From Lachnospiraceae bacterium (lineage in GTDB: Bacteria > Bacillota > Clostridia > Lachnospirales > Lachnospiraceae): a stretch of DNA of 64,000 nt. A program made the position numbers and the translations under genes. Numbering within the stretch: position 1 is the stretch's first letter; each line of letters opens with the position of its first letter. Of this stretch, positions 37,405 to 47,068 are shown one piece after another. The notes under the pieces are model-generated. The model was not told the DNA's origin. It searched no databases and saw only the letters and a program-made list of their open reading frames with translations. Location of the stretch: assembly GCA_015057405.1 (NCBI GenBank), contig SVEK01000008.1:22406-86405 (forward strand). Reading direction: 5' to 3'.

Positions 37405-38391
37405 ATGAAAAAGAAAGTACTTTTACTAATGTGTATTGCATTGTCATTATGTAGTTTTTCAAGCGCAGGGGCTGCATCTCCTGCAACAACAAAAATGAAA
37501 ATGAATAAGAGCGAACATAATCTTTCGATGTATATTGATTATGACGGACAGCTCTCAATATCCCAGTTTGATTATTCACCAAATCAAATCTCTGAAACCG
37601 GCACAGTATCAGCATCCGATACTTATGATGTTATTGTATATAAAAACAACGATTCTGAAATTCAAAAAGAACGTCAGGTTGTGTCCGCGGACGATTACAT
37701 ATGGTGCGGAAAAGAGATTAACAAAGACGGTGATATCATCGTTGCAGGCAAGAAAGACAATTCAGTACATTTTGTTATGTATAACCAGGAAGGAACTGTA
37801 ATATCTGATATATATGACAAGACAACTGCCAAACAGGTAGATGATGTTGCCATTAAGGATAATACAATCTATTATGTGTGCACAAAAAAAGACAGCTATT
37901 ATCTAAGAAGTATAGACGTTAAAACCGGTGATGTGAAATTTTCAAAGAAAATAACCAAAAAACGCAATGTACGTAATAAGGTGAGTATAATTAACAATAG
38001 ATTGTACGTAATATTTAATAACAAAATTAATTCATATTCCTTAAAAGGTAAGTTAGCCAAAACATACACTCTTCCAAAGTTAAAAGAAAATATAATAAAA
38101 CTAAGTGATTATTCCAAGAAAAATCCTGTAATCTCCATATGCGATAGCATTTGTATTAACGGCAAATATCTTTATTATTCTAATGGTCAGAAAGGAATAT
38201 ACAGATGCCCGGTTAATAATTCCAAAAAAGGTTTTAAGTTATTCTATGATGCAAAAAAAGATAAACGCTTTAAGGATGGTTTATTATATGACATGTGTAT
38301 TTTGAATAACAAAACATTTTATGTCTCATTTTATGATAAAAACGATACGGATTGCACCGGCCCACAGTGGGTAATCAAATACGAAAAATAA
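37405..38391 (+). CDS. Secreted hypothetical protein, beta-propeller-like
   Basis: A 328-residue exported protein with signal peptide (MKKKVLLLMCIALSLCSFSS, cleaved near AGAA). The rest consists of short beta-strand-like repeats with the form D.IYYVC..DSYYLRSIDVKTGD and RLYVIFNNKINSYSLKG, typical of propeller blades that track displayed values. No domain is recognised with confidence. GGAGG lies 8-9 nt before the ATG. Single-gene unit with its own terminator. Confidence 0.7.
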   Translation: MKKKVLLLMCIALSLCSFSSAGAASPATTKMKMNKSEHNLSMYIDYDGQLSISQFDYSPNQISETGTVSASDTYDVIVYKNNDSEIQKERQVVSADDYIWCGKEINKDGDIIVAGKKDNSVHFVMYNQEGTVISDIYDKTTAKQVDDVAIKDNTIYYVCTKKDSYYLRSIDVKTGDVKFSKKITKKRNVRNKVSIINNRLYVIFNNKINSYSLKGKLAKTYTLPKLKENIIKLSDYSKKNPVISICDSICINGKYLYYSNGQKGIYRCPVNNSKKGFKLFYDAKKDKRFKDGLLYDMCILNNKTFYVSFYDKNDTDCTGPQWVIKYEK

Positions 38392-38434
38392 ACTGTTATT
38401 TCTTAAGAAATTCAGATTGTCTATGATAATGACA

Positions 38435-38475
38435 GAGCAGAAAGTTCAGATGATGAGCTTTCTGCTCTTGTTTTA
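38435..38475 (+). terminator. Terminator after 37405 gene
   Basis: GAGCAGAAAG (38435-38444) pairs with CTTTCTGCTC (38458-38467), followed by TTGTTTTA. Confidence 0.8.
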
Positions 38476-38627
38476 TATAACAAGACACGTTGTGCATGTT
38501 CAATAGCAGGCGAAAATTCCCGCCTGTGATTTAACGAAGAATGCAATTTATTCCGGGAGTCGTCCTTCATACATAATTCTCAAATTGCCACCAATGAGAC
38601 ACCACCAACGAATCCCACTAACATAAT

Positions 38628-39974
38628 TTAATTAACCCGGGTACAAGCTGTCCGTCTCTGATACACATAAACACCTACACATATTAGTGCGGACAACAAC
38701 GAACCTAACGGAGCGGCCCATCCCATAGGATATAAGCTGTCCGGCCATATTTTGCTGAAAAAATACGCTCCCGGAATTCGAACCAGAATTATCGCCACTA
38801 TATTATGAACGAATGACACCATTGAATTTCTGTCTCCGCAAAAATATCCGCTAAAGCAAAAATGGAAGGCTGCAAAAAATGCATCGAATGAATATGATTT
38901 CAAATATGCGCATCCGGCTGCAAGCACAGGAAGCTCTTTTGTAAATAATCCCACAAGAGTATTCGGTAAAAACTGACTGTATACTCCGCAGAACAGTCCC
39001 CAAAATGCCGTTATGGCAAGACCATAATACAGACTCTTCCTTGCCCTCTCAGGCTTTCCTGCACCCATATTCTGTGCAACAATAGCTGATATGGCTGACA
39101 AGAATGCCGACGGAACCAAAAACATAAAACCGATTATTTTCTCAACAATTCCAACGCTGGCGGCGGCAATCAGTCCTCTGCTGTTTGCAATTATGGTTAT
39201 TACAATAAACGCAATCTGTACCATTCCGTCCTGAAGAGCAATAGGAGCTCCCACCTTAAGAATTTTACCGATTGTATATCTATCTGTTTTAATATCCCTA
39301 AGTTTCAGGCTAAATCCAAGTTTAATCCTGCGAATAGCTATCAGCGAAATAAGTACACTTACTGCCTGACCTATTATCGTTGCCAATGCCGCACCTGTTG
39401 CACCAAGTCCCAATCCACCAATCAACACAAAATCCAGAACAACATTAACAACACATGCTATTGCAACAAATATCATAGGATGCTTTGAATCTCCTGCCCC
39501 TCTGAATATACTGCTTATAACATTGTAAAAAACTATAAATGGAATTCCCGCAAAGCATATGTTCAAGTATATCACAGTCTGTTCTAAAGACTCCTTTGGT
39601 GTATGCATTACATTTGCAATTCCATTAGATACCGCAAGCAGAATCATTACCAGTGCTACCGCAAGAACTGCAAAAAAACATACAGAAGTTCCGACAACAG
39701 CCGTTGCTCCCTTTTTATCCTTTGCACCCACACATCGCCCAACATGCACGGTCGTTCCCATGGCAAATCCGAGAATAATTACCGTCAGCATATGCATAAC
39801 CTGACTGCCTACAGATACCGCAGTAGTAACAGACGCATCATTATAAATACCAACAACAAACAGGTCTGCAATGCCATAGAACGTCTGCATGAACGCAGCT
39901 AAAAGATATGGCATTGCAAACCTTATTAATTTCTTTCCTACATTTCCGGTTGTTAAATCATTAGTATCCGTCAT
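38628..39974 (-). CDS. MATE family efflux transporter
   Basis: A polytopic inner-membrane antiporter of 448 residues with about twelve hydrophobic segments. It starts with the cytosolic TTGNVGKKLIRFAMPYLLA typical of clostridial MATE (DinF/NorM-like) proteins; the second half repeats the pattern (GKILKVGAPIALQDGM). It lies 48 bp after purH on the same strand, so it may be cotranscribed with the purine genes. Substrate unknown. Confidence 0.93.
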   Translation of the reverse strand: MTDTNDLTTGNVGKKLIRFAMPYLLAAFMQTFYGIADLFVVGIYNDASVTTAVSVGSQVMHMLTVIILGFAMGTTVHVGRCVGAKDKKGATAVVGTSVCFFAVLAVALVMILLAVSNGIANVMHTPKESLEQTVIYLNICFAGIPFIVFYNVISSIFRGAGDSKHPMIFVAIACVVNVVLDFVLIGGLGLGATGAALATIIGQAVSVLISLIAIRRIKLGFSLKLRDIKTDRYTIGKILKVGAPIALQDGMVQIAFIVITIIANSRGLIAAASVGIVEKIIGFMFLVPSAFLSAISAIVAQNMGAGKPERARKSLYYGLAITAFWGLFCGVYSQFLPNTLVGLFTKELPVLAAGCAYLKSYSFDAFFAAFHFCFSGYFCGDRNSMVSFVHNIVAIILVRIPGAYFFSKIWPDSLYPMGWAAPLGSLLSALICVGVYVYQRRTACTRVN

Positions 39975-40022
39975 GTTATCGCAGTCCGTCTTATATTCAA
40001 TAAGACTTTTTCATTTCTTATT

Positions 40023-41198
40023 TTAGTGGTGGAAAAGACGAAGTCCTGTAAAGCACATTGCTATTCCAAGTCTGTCACAAGTATCAATTACATCCTGATC
40101 ACGAATTGAACCTCCAGGCTGTGCAATATACTTAACACCGCTTCTTGCTGCTCTTTCTACATTATCATCAAATGGGAAGAATGCATCTGAACCAAGAGTA
40201 ATGTCTGTAGCCAAAGAAAGCCATTTCTGTTTATCTGATGCAGAAAATACTTCAGGTTTCTCAGTAAATATATTCTCCCATTTACCGTCTGCAAGTACAT
40301 CCATATAATCCTCACCAATGTACAAATCAATTGCATTGTCACGTTCAGCACGTTTCAAACCATCTTTGAAAGGAAGGTTAAGAACCTGTGGTGACTGACG
40401 AAGAAGCCAATTATCAGCCTTGCTTCCGGCAAGTCTTGTACAATGGATACGTGACTGCTGACCTGCACCGATTCCGATTGCCTGTCCGTTAGTTACATAA
40501 CATACGGAATTGGACTGGGTGTACTTAAGTGTAATCATAGCAATTGCCATATCATCCTTAATCTCTTTAGGAATATCCTTGTTCTTAGTTACAACATTAG
40601 CAAAGAACTCGTCATCAATAACAAGCTCATTTCTACCCTGTTCAAATGTAATACCAAATACTTCTTTACGTTCAATTTCCTCAGGAACATACTCAGGATC
40701 TATCTGAATAATTGCATAAGCACCCTTTTTCTTTTCTTTAAGAATCTCCAATGCTTCCGGCTCGTAACCAGGTGCGATAATTCCGTCAGAAAACTCTCTC
40801 TTAATCACATTTGCAGTACATACATCACATACATCTGACAATGCAATAAAATCACCATATGAAGACATTCTGTCTGCACCTCTGGCTCTTGCGTATGCTG
40901 CTGCAAGTGGTGTAAGCTCTCCAAGGTCATCAACCCAGTATATTTTAGCTTCTATATCTGACAAAGGTCTTCCTATTGCTGCTCCGGCAGGAGATACATG
41001 CTTAAATGATGTTGCAGCAGGTAAACCTGTCGCAGCTTTAAGCTCTTTTACAAGCTGCCAGCCGTTAAATGCATCCATAAAATTAATATATCCCGGCTTA
41101 CCGTTAAGTACTTCGATTGGAAGTTCTCCTTCATTCATAAAAATTCTTGATGGTTTCTGATTAGGGTTACATCCGTATTTTAATTCTAATTCTTTCAT
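40023..41198 (-). CDS. purH: AICAR transformylase, stand-alone PurH C-terminal type
   Basis: Formylates AICAR with 10-formyl-THF to FAICAR, the penultimate step of IMP synthesis. The 391 residues hold only the transformylase: motifs [38 protein letters not shown] and [12 protein letters not shown]. The N-terminal MGS-like cyclohydrolase domain of bifunctional PurH is absent. The missing activity is provided by the PurO-type cyclohydrolase gene immediately upstream. The catalytic Lys-His pair is present. Confidence 0.93.
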   Translation of the reverse strand: MKELELKYGCNPNQKPSRIFMNEGELPIEVLNGKPGYINFMDAFNGWQLVKELKAATGLPAATSFKHVSPAGAAIGRPLSDIEAKIYWVDDLGELTPLAAAYARARGADRMSSYGDFIALSDVCDVCTANVIKREFSDGIIAPGYEPEALEILKEKKKGAYAIIQIDPEYVPEEIERKEVFGITFEQGRNELVIDDEFFANVVTKNKDIPKEIKDDMAIAMITLKYTQSNSVCYVTNGQAIGIGAGQQSRIHCTRLAGSKADNWLLRQSPQVLNLPFKDGLKRAERDNAIDLYIGEDYMDVLADGKWENIFTEKPEVFSASDKQKWLSLATDITLGSDAFFPFDDNVERAARSGVKYIAQPGGSIRDQDVIDTCDRLGIAMCFTGLRLFHH

Positions 41199-41299
41199 AA
41201 TATTTCTCCTTTACTGTCATGTAATTATATACTGTTTTATGTTGTTACACCATATTATTAGTATTACTGTGCTTGTAATTAATGTTGCTGTGCTGTTTT

Positions 41300-42013
41300 T
41301 TACTCATTCTTATTAACAATCTTAGTTTCGTATGTTCCGTCTTCAATATTGATATACCTTACAAAAAGGGACACTTTATTATCTTCGTTAAGACTTGTCC
41401 AAAGCATATTAGTAAACTCATCCATGTCATCTGACATAGCTACAAGCTTAGGCTCTCCTTCAAAACTTGGAAGCGGATTGCCGTCACACATATAAGTATG
41501 AATAAAATGACCTTCACCGGCTACCGGTGCCGCATAATCAAATGTATATCTGTTACAAGAAGCACCATTACCGTTATTACTTTTAAGAATAGACATTGCA
41601 TAACCGTATGCTCCGTCCGAAACATTCATAATACCTGAAATACGAGGAGTATAGTTTGGAGCATCCGGCTCAAACTCTCTTGTACGAAGTGATTCTTCAA
41701 AAGTCTGTCCTTTATCCATTAACTCATAAATTGTATCTGTCTGATCTCCGTTAGTCACAATTGTGTTACTTCCAAGAACTCTTACCGGTGCATAGATTAT
41801 AAGACTTGGATCTTCAAGCTTGGACGGATCATAAGCTTGTGTACGAATTCCTTCACCATCTGTTACAAATACACGGTTACGGCTGTTAACACTTCTTCCC
41901 ATAATGAAGTAAGCTGTCACTGCATACTTACCGTTAGGGCTCATTCCAATTACAATTCCTCTACCCGGATAAGCATTTTCCTTAAGTTCCTTTTCAAGTG
42001 AAATCATCTGCAT
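41300..42013 (-). CDS. purO: IMP cyclohydrolase, PurO type
   Basis: Closes the ring of FAICAR to IMP, the last step of de novo purine synthesis. The 237 residues match the archaeal-like IMP cyclohydrolase family, not PurH: YPGRGIVIGMSPNGKYAVTA, FIMGRSVNSRNRVF and the C-terminal block with PLPSFEGEPKLV. Start chosen at 42013, 8 nt from AAGGAGAG. It precedes the stand-alone AICAR transformylase and is controlled by a ZTP riboswitch, fitting its purine role. The symbol is by family. Confidence 0.9.
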   Translation of the reverse strand: MQMISLEKELKENAYPGRGIVIGMSPNGKYAVTAYFIMGRSVNSRNRVFVTDGEGIRTQAYDPSKLEDPSLIIYAPVRVLGSNTIVTNGDQTDTIYELMDKGQTFEESLRTREFEPDAPNYTPRISGIMNVSDGAYGYAMSILKSNNGNGASCNRYTFDYAAPVAGEGHFIHTYMCDGNPLPSFEGEPKLVAMSDDMDEFTNMLWTSLNEDNKVSLFVRYINIEDGTYETKIVNKNE

Positions 42014-42164
42014 TGTACTCTCTCCTTTTCATTAAATAAAACGTTACGCAATTGCGAAACCCACAGTAAACGTTTTTTCATTATGCATATTGTATAATCC
42101 GGTAGTGTTCGGGTGAAATTTCGCAATTATTAAAAATAAAACGTTGCCTGTGGGAAAATCCCCC
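42014..42164 (-). promoter_or_regulatory. purO leader with crossing inverted repeats
   Basis: Between the riboswitch terminator and the purO start lie two inverted repeats whose arms interleave: 42138-42154 pairs with 42060-42076 (17 bp, 15 matching), and 42119-42128 pairs with 42050-42059 (10 bp, perfect). Their order predicts a pseudoknot. A 12-bp direct repeat AAATAAAACGTT occurs at 42034 and 42134, exactly 100 bp apart. A CCGAAC core like that of PurR boxes is also present. No known motif is recognised. Confidence 0.5.
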
Positions 42165-42178
42165 TGAGAAACAATTAA

Positions 42179-42218
42179 CCGCCTGAGCATACCACATACA
42201 GCGGTTTGCCCAGGCGGT
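42179..42218 (-). terminator. Riboswitch-controlled terminator
   Basis: Minus-strand stem CCGCCTGGGCA (42208-42218) / TGCTCAGGCGG (42179-42189) followed by TTAATTGTTT. The 5' arm is the same CCGCC that forms the riboswitch pseudoknot, so ligand binding and terminator formation exclude each other. Confidence 0.75.
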
Positions 42219-42285
42219 CGGCATCAATTACAAGTCCATACTCCCTGTGGGTGCTCCCACATATCCGCCAGTCATATGAACCACT
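42205..42285 (-). promoter_or_regulatory. ZTP (pfl) riboswitch
   Basis: The aptamer hallmarks are present on the minus strand. The P1 stem is CATA (42276-42279) / TATG (42238-42241). The conserved ACTGGCGGAT starts at 42273. P2 is GTGGG-AGCA-CCCAC, followed by AGGGAG. After a variable linker comes GCCGACCGCCTGGGC, whose CCGCC pairs with the GGCGG of the first half to form the known pseudoknot. ZTP riboswitches bind ZMP/ZTP, signalling 10-formyl-THF shortage, and are established upstream of purine and folate genes, which fits purO-purH here. Confidence 0.9.
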
Positions 42286-42329
42286 AAAGATAGCATAACT
42301 TATTCCGACAAAAAAAACAATAGGCAATT

Positions 42330-43247
42330 TTACTGAAGAAGACTAATATATTTCAGATAAGAGTTATATGACATTACTGTATCTCCCACTGTTACCACTG
42401 CATCTTCCAGGCCTGTGTTGTCAATTTTATTGTCTGCAGATAAAACTCTGCCATCCTTTTGTGTTGCACCTAAAGTATTACCTGATGTATCATTTTTACT
42501 TGACTTTCCCGAAATCAATCCCGTTTCTGTTCCGTTTGTTCCAAGGAACCCAAGTATTTTCTTTACATAATTCTGTGTTTCCGTGTACGGCGGAACTCCT
42601 CCATACTTTTCGACAGCATTACTTCCGGCATTATATGCAGCAATTCCAAGTTTTACAGACCCGTGTTCCTTTAACTTCTCAGCAAGATATTTTGCTCCGC
42701 CCATTATATTTTCCTGTGGGTCATAAGCATCTTTTACACCAACATACTTAGCAGTTGCCGGCATAAGCTGCATAATTCCCATTGCACCACTCTTTGACGT
42801 ACAATTAGGATTAAAATCAGATTCCGCACTGGCTACTGACACCAAAACATCATAATCAACTCCGTATTTTTTTGATGCTTCCCTAAAGATATCAACGAGG
42901 TTATTCGGAACCTTAAAAGGAAGTCCTTTTGTGCCGGCATCATTCGACACAATACTGTTACTCGGAGTGCTGTATGTATCAGGTATAATCTCTGCTTTGT
43001 CTCCGGCCGCTGATTTGATACCAAGTTTTAGATATAATTCCGTCAGTTCTTTAACAGAAAGTTCACTGGCTTGTACAACTTTATCATATTTGGAAGGCGG
43101 CATAATCTTGTTACCGCCTGAACTTGCTTCAAGCATATCTTCAAATGAAGTAATGGTAGTCTGCTCTCCCGCGTGATTATCAATCACCCCGGCAGAACCA
43201 AATACAGTCTTTCCCTTTATGGAACCGTTATTAAGTTCTATACGCAC
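42330..43247 (-). CDS. SLT-domain lytic transglycosylase without signal peptide
   Basis: Cleaves peptidoglycan glycan strands with anhydromuramyl products. The C-terminal half is a complete SLT domain: catalytic Glu in ASAESDFNP, then SGAMGIMQLMPATA and AAYNAG with VPPYTET. The N-terminal 120 residues are serine/asparagine-rich and unlike a secretion signal. Starts at GTG (43247), 7 nt after GGAG. A cytosolic wall hydrolase is unexpected, so export by a flagellar or other special route is possible. The gene is alone on the minus strand. Confidence 0.88.
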   Translation of the reverse strand: MRIELNNGSIKGKTVFGSAGVIDNHAGEQTTITSFEDMLEASSGGNKIMPPSKYDKVVQASELSVKELTELYLKLGIKSAAGDKAEIIPDTYSTPSNSIVSNDAGTKGLPFKVPNNLVDIFREASKKYGVDYDVLVSVASAESDFNPNCTSKSGAMGIMQLMPATAKYVGVKDAYDPQENIMGGAKYLAEKLKEHGSVKLGIAAYNAGSNAVEKYGGVPPYTETQNYVKKILGFLGTNGTETGLISGKSSKNDTSGNTLGATQKDGRVLSADNKIDNTGLEDAVVTVGDTVMSYNSYLKYISLLQ

Positions 43248-43316
43248 ACTATCACTCCTCTCATCTATCGTTTTTCTTTATACCCGTCTGTTCAGAATAT
43301 AATCACCTGAAAGTTT

Positions 43317-46064
43317 TTATTTTCTGATATTTGACGTTTTTATTCCTTTTCCTTTTAATAATTTCTTATATTTATTATATACGTCTTTTGGAACCTTAAC
43401 AACTGCATTTTTATGAACTCCTTTGAACGCTGACTTACCAACTAATTTAAGGTTCTTTGATTTGATTTTGATAAGTTTAAGTTTTTTATGTTTTTTAAAT
43501 GCGTTTTTGGCTATCGCAGTTACTTTATAGTTTTTACCTTCAATCTTCACAGTGGCAGGAACTGTGTATGTCTTAGCAGTTTTTGAATTAGATTTTACCA
43601 GTTCCGCTGTGTTAGTAGTAAGTATCCTATACACACCTTTTTTAACGGTATATACTTTTGTATCCGAACCCGCCGACGGCACATCAGTCGCTACCGGTGG
43701 TTGAACGGAAGGTACAATCGTAGGAGAAACAACAGGACCATCAGTAGCTGCTGCCGGACTGCTTGTCGGTTGTGAATTTGCAGCAGTGGTTGGCTGTGGT
43801 TCATTTGACGGTTTTGGCGTTGGACTGCTCATTCCCGGTCGGTCCCAATTCGGCCAATTCCAATCCGGTCTTTTCGTCGGACTAGGCTTCGGTGTGTTAG
43901 TCGGTACCGGAGTTGCCGGCGGAATCGGTGTGGCAGTCGGTACAGGAGAAACTGTCGGCACCGGTGCATTGCCTTCCGAATCAACATATACACCCTTAAT
44001 ATTGACGCTTCCGCTTTTATCAAGAGTTATAGTCGTACTTGCCAGTTTACTGTCTTCAACACTGGCATTAACAACCTCCCAATGGTCAAACTTGTATCCT
44101 TCAACATCTGTCGCTTCTACTCTTAATTTGTTATTTTTGTAATATATTGCTTTCCATTGGTTACTAAGGTCTAATGTCATGTCATTAACCTTAACCTCTT
44201 TTGGAGCCACTACATTGGTAGAAAGAACAAGATTAACTCTGTCGCTTTTAGTAATGCTTGGGAAATTCGCTTCAAGCATAGTCATTACATAATCCTGTCT
44301 GTTGTATAAGAAATACTTCATTGTATTGACAGTTCCCGGAATATCGCTCCATCCCCAACGTTCCACATGTTTTTCTACAAGTGTGGAATATTTAGCAACA
44401 TATTCCGCAATAACATTACATGATCTGTAATATTCAAACACACCATTTCTAAGATCCATCACTCTTGTAATATATCGGTTGGCAAACTCAGAATTCTTAG
44501 CCGCAGCAGTAAAAATGGTATCTCCTTTTCCATTGTTGCTGTTGCCGCCCCAGCCGCCTCCCCAGCCGGTATTAGTATTGCTCTGTGTCAGACTGTTACC
44601 GCCAAGAAGATGTTTCTTCAAAGAATCTATTGTAGGCCCTGTTGTACTGTATCCGCCTTCCCATCCCATAGAGAACTCAGTATCAAATAAACTGTATCTC
44701 CATCTGCCGTCAGCATATTCATTTCCCGCTTCCTCTTTTGAAGGGTCAACAACTCTCCACATCAAATGATTATGAATATTGGTACAGCCTTCCCACCAGT
44801 CTCCATTGTCAATATACACTTCAACAGCATTGTAATCTATGAAACTATCCACATCAACCGCGTCAGTAAACTTCTTATAATTCGCCGCTTTTGTCATGTC
44901 AAGATTAGCGAGATCCCTATATTCCTCAAGTAACCGGCCATCCGGATCAAGATCCTCTCCTTCGTCAATGTCATAATCCTTGTATGAAACTACGTTGTTA
45001 TTATCGACACCGTATTTGTATTGATAATAATTATCACTGTATTTTTCCGTAAGGTTATATAATCCCCAGTATTCACCATTCAAATATACCATACAAGGTC
45101 TTGACTTCTGGGTATCGCATGCCAGGAATGAAACTTCATCCTGAATATACTTATCTTTGAACTTCGTAAAATCAGCATCATTACCACCATTACGAATCAT
45201 AATATTAGAATACTTTGACGTTCCCGGAATAAGTTCATATCCTTTAAGATTCTTGGTGCCGTAATCATATGTATCCCTAAAATATATATTCATGCTCTTC
45301 TGCTGGTTACGCCTTGAGTATCCGCCATGAATTCTTATTCCCACGCCCTGTGTAACTTCAACAGTGTCTTTTCCGTCAAAAAATTCCATATTGGCAGGAC
45401 GTTCCCACTCTTTTCCACGCTGTGCGAAATTGGCATCGTTAAAATTATGACTTCTGTCATAACCCTCACCAAGAACGTATATTCCATTTTTCGGATTGAG
45501 CAAATTGTCAGGGTCGGTTACAAGAGACATAACCGCACAACCACCGTATGTTTCATTGTAATTGTTGCCAACAAAATATGTTCTTGTAGACACCTTAGAC
45601 TTATTGCCCGACCCATCAACCGTAATTGCTCTGATTACAGATGCTCTGTCAACCTTCTGGGGGTCATTATCAAAGGCATAAAAATTATCCTTGGAGGCTT
45701 CGTCTCTAATGTCTTCACAAAATGTAAGGGCAACCTTTTTGTTTGAAAGCACTACCGGAGTTCCTTTAAGATTCTTAATTCTGATAGCACCGGTATACTC
45801 CTTGGTAGTTTTTGATGCCGGATCAGGCACGCTGCTGTCTGTCGTATAGTATATCTTCTGACCTTCAGGGCCCGTTATCTCCAAATCAAATTCATCGGCA
45901 TAATAACCCGACGCTCTTGAAAACGTCAAATCCTCAACACCTGCTGCCTCAACACTCACCGACAAATCCGGCACAATATTTGAAACAGGCATCACACCGC
46001 CTATTATGGCAACACACATACCAACTGCCAATAATTTTTTACTTATCCCCTTGATTAATTCCAT
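43317..46064 (-). CDS. CotH-family surface protein with Pro/Thr linker
   Basis: A 915-residue exported protein. A signal peptide (LLAVGMCVAIIGGVMPV, cut near VEA) precedes a chitobiase/Ig-like domain (GPEGQKIYYTTDSSVPD). The CotH kinase-like domain follows (residues about 190-560), with RIHGGYSRRNQQKSMNIYF, YWGLYNLTEKYSDNYY and the metal-type DTEFSMGW. A Pro/Thr-rich linker (about 690-800) leads to a lysine-rich BspA/leucine-rich-like C-terminus. CotH proteins are atypical secreted protein kinases; activity here is inferred. The gene overlaps the upstream CPBP gene by 26 bp. Confidence 0.9.
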   Translation of the reverse strand: MELIKGISKKLLAVGMCVAIIGGVMPVSNIVPDLSVSVEAAGVEDLTFSRASGYYADEFDLEITGPEGQKIYYTTDSSVPDPASKTTKEYTGAIRIKNLKGTPVVLSNKKVALTFCEDIRDEASKDNFYAFDNDPQKVDRASVIRAITVDGSGNKSKVSTRTYFVGNNYNETYGGCAVMSLVTDPDNLLNPKNGIYVLGEGYDRSHNFNDANFAQRGKEWERPANMEFFDGKDTVEVTQGVGIRIHGGYSRRNQQKSMNIYFRDTYDYGTKNLKGYELIPGTSKYSNIMIRNGGNDADFTKFKDKYIQDEVSFLACDTQKSRPCMVYLNGEYWGLYNLTEKYSDNYYQYKYGVDNNNVVSYKDYDIDEGEDLDPDGRLLEEYRDLANLDMTKAANYKKFTDAVDVDSFIDYNAVEVYIDNGDWWEGCTNIHNHLMWRVVDPSKEEAGNEYADGRWRYSLFDTEFSMGWEGGYSTTGPTIDSLKKHLLGGNSLTQSNTNTGWGGGWGGNSNNGKGDTIFTAAAKNSEFANRYITRVMDLRNGVFEYYRSCNVIAEYVAKYSTLVEKHVERWGWSDIPGTVNTMKYFLYNRQDYVMTMLEANFPSITKSDRVNLVLSTNVVAPKEVKVNDMTLDLSNQWKAIYYKNNKLRVEATDVEGYKFDHWEVVNASVEDSKLASTTITLDKSGSVNIKGVYVDSEGNAPVPTVSPVPTATPIPPATPVPTNTPKPSPTKRPDWNWPNWDRPGMSSPTPKPSNEPQPTTAANSQPTSSPAAATDGPVVSPTIVPSVQPPVATDVPSAGSDTKVYTVKKGVYRILTTNTAELVKSNSKTAKTYTVPATVKIEGKNYKVTAIAKNAFKKHKKLKLIKIKSKNLKLVGKSAFKGVHKNAVVKVPKDVYNKYKKLLKGKGIKTSNIRK

Positions 46065-46911
46065 AGGTACCCCCTCTTTTTAACACATGTCTATTATAGT
46101 AACAAATAACCAATAATCCACCACTGATAATCGCAATTGCCACATACGCAGCTATACTCTCCATAAGCTGTGACAATAAAACTGCCACAACAGGAACAAC
46201 AAATATCCCGGATATATTCACTACACAATGTAAAAGGATAGTTTTAATCATACTGCCGGATATATACTTTACATAACCAAGTATACAACCAAGAACAAAT
46301 GCATACAATCCCTGAATCATATTTCCGTGAAACAATCCAAAACATGCAGCCTGAATAACAATGCTCCACCCGATATCAAATGCCCGGCCTGCATACCCCA
46401 TAATAATTCCCCTGAATGCCAGTTCCTCCACAATCGGTCCGAATATCATGGTATAAATAAAAATAATAATTGTTGAACTTCCGTTGATATTATCAATAAG
46501 TTTACCATACGACTGAAGCATCTCGCTGTCAGGCATCATTGTATAAACAAAGTTAAGAAGACCATACACAAATGCCTGCATAGATATCCCCAGCACTACA
46601 AGCAATACACATTGTTTAATAAAATCCGTTATCCCGGTCGCGCCAACCTCTTTACCATAATCTTCCTTATACTTAGAACCTTCATTAACAAAGTTCTTAT
46701 AGAAAAAACCAAGAAAAACAGACAAAACAACCGCATACACAATATACCTTAACGCATTAACAACAGGATTATTGAGAACACCCTCTCCTAAAAAAAAGGT
46801 ACAAACAAGATTGAATACTGACATAATGCCAATCTGCATCATAATTACCATGAGAAAACTTCCCAAACATAAAATCAAAGCCCTTAATTTGTTAAGCATT
46901 GAATCAGACAA
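46039..46911 (-). CDS. CPBP family intramembrane metalloprotease (Abi-like)
   Basis: A membrane-embedded CAAX-type protease of 290 residues with about eight hydrophobic segments. The motifs EELAFRG, FGLFHGNMIQG and HCVVNISG give the EExxxR, FxxxH and HxxxN sites. The TTG at 46911 is favoured because GGGAAG lies 9 nt before it; an ATG four codons later is too far from that site. It overlaps the CotH protein gene by 26 bp, so the two are translationally coupled and may act on the same envelope process. Confidence 0.9.
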   Translation of the reverse strand: MSDSMLNKLRALILCLGSFLMVIMMQIGIMSVFNLVCTFFLGEGVLNNPVVNALRYIVYAVVLSVFLGFFYKNFVNEGSKYKEDYGKEVGATGITDFIKQCVLLVVLGISMQAFVYGLLNFVYTMMPDSEMLQSYGKLIDNINGSSTIIIFIYTMIFGPIVEELAFRGIIMGYAGRAFDIGWSIVIQAACFGLFHGNMIQGLYAFVLGCILGYVKYISGSMIKTILLHCVVNISGIFVVPVVAVLLSQLMESIAAYVAIAIISGGLLVICYYNRHVLKRGGTYGINQGDK

Positions 46912-47068
46912 TATACTACACTTCCCAACAAAATAATATTACTTCATATTATATCCCATTTTGCTCTGTTATGGCAACAAAAAAGAATAGTATAATGATA
47001 ATAGTGTATAATATTTCATAGCGACAAAAAATCCGTTCAAAATAAACCCCAAACAAGGAGAGGATAAA

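Noticed and set aside
45327..45746. 139-codon antisense frame within the CotH gene
   Set aside because: Lies wholly inside a well-supported gene and shows no family features.
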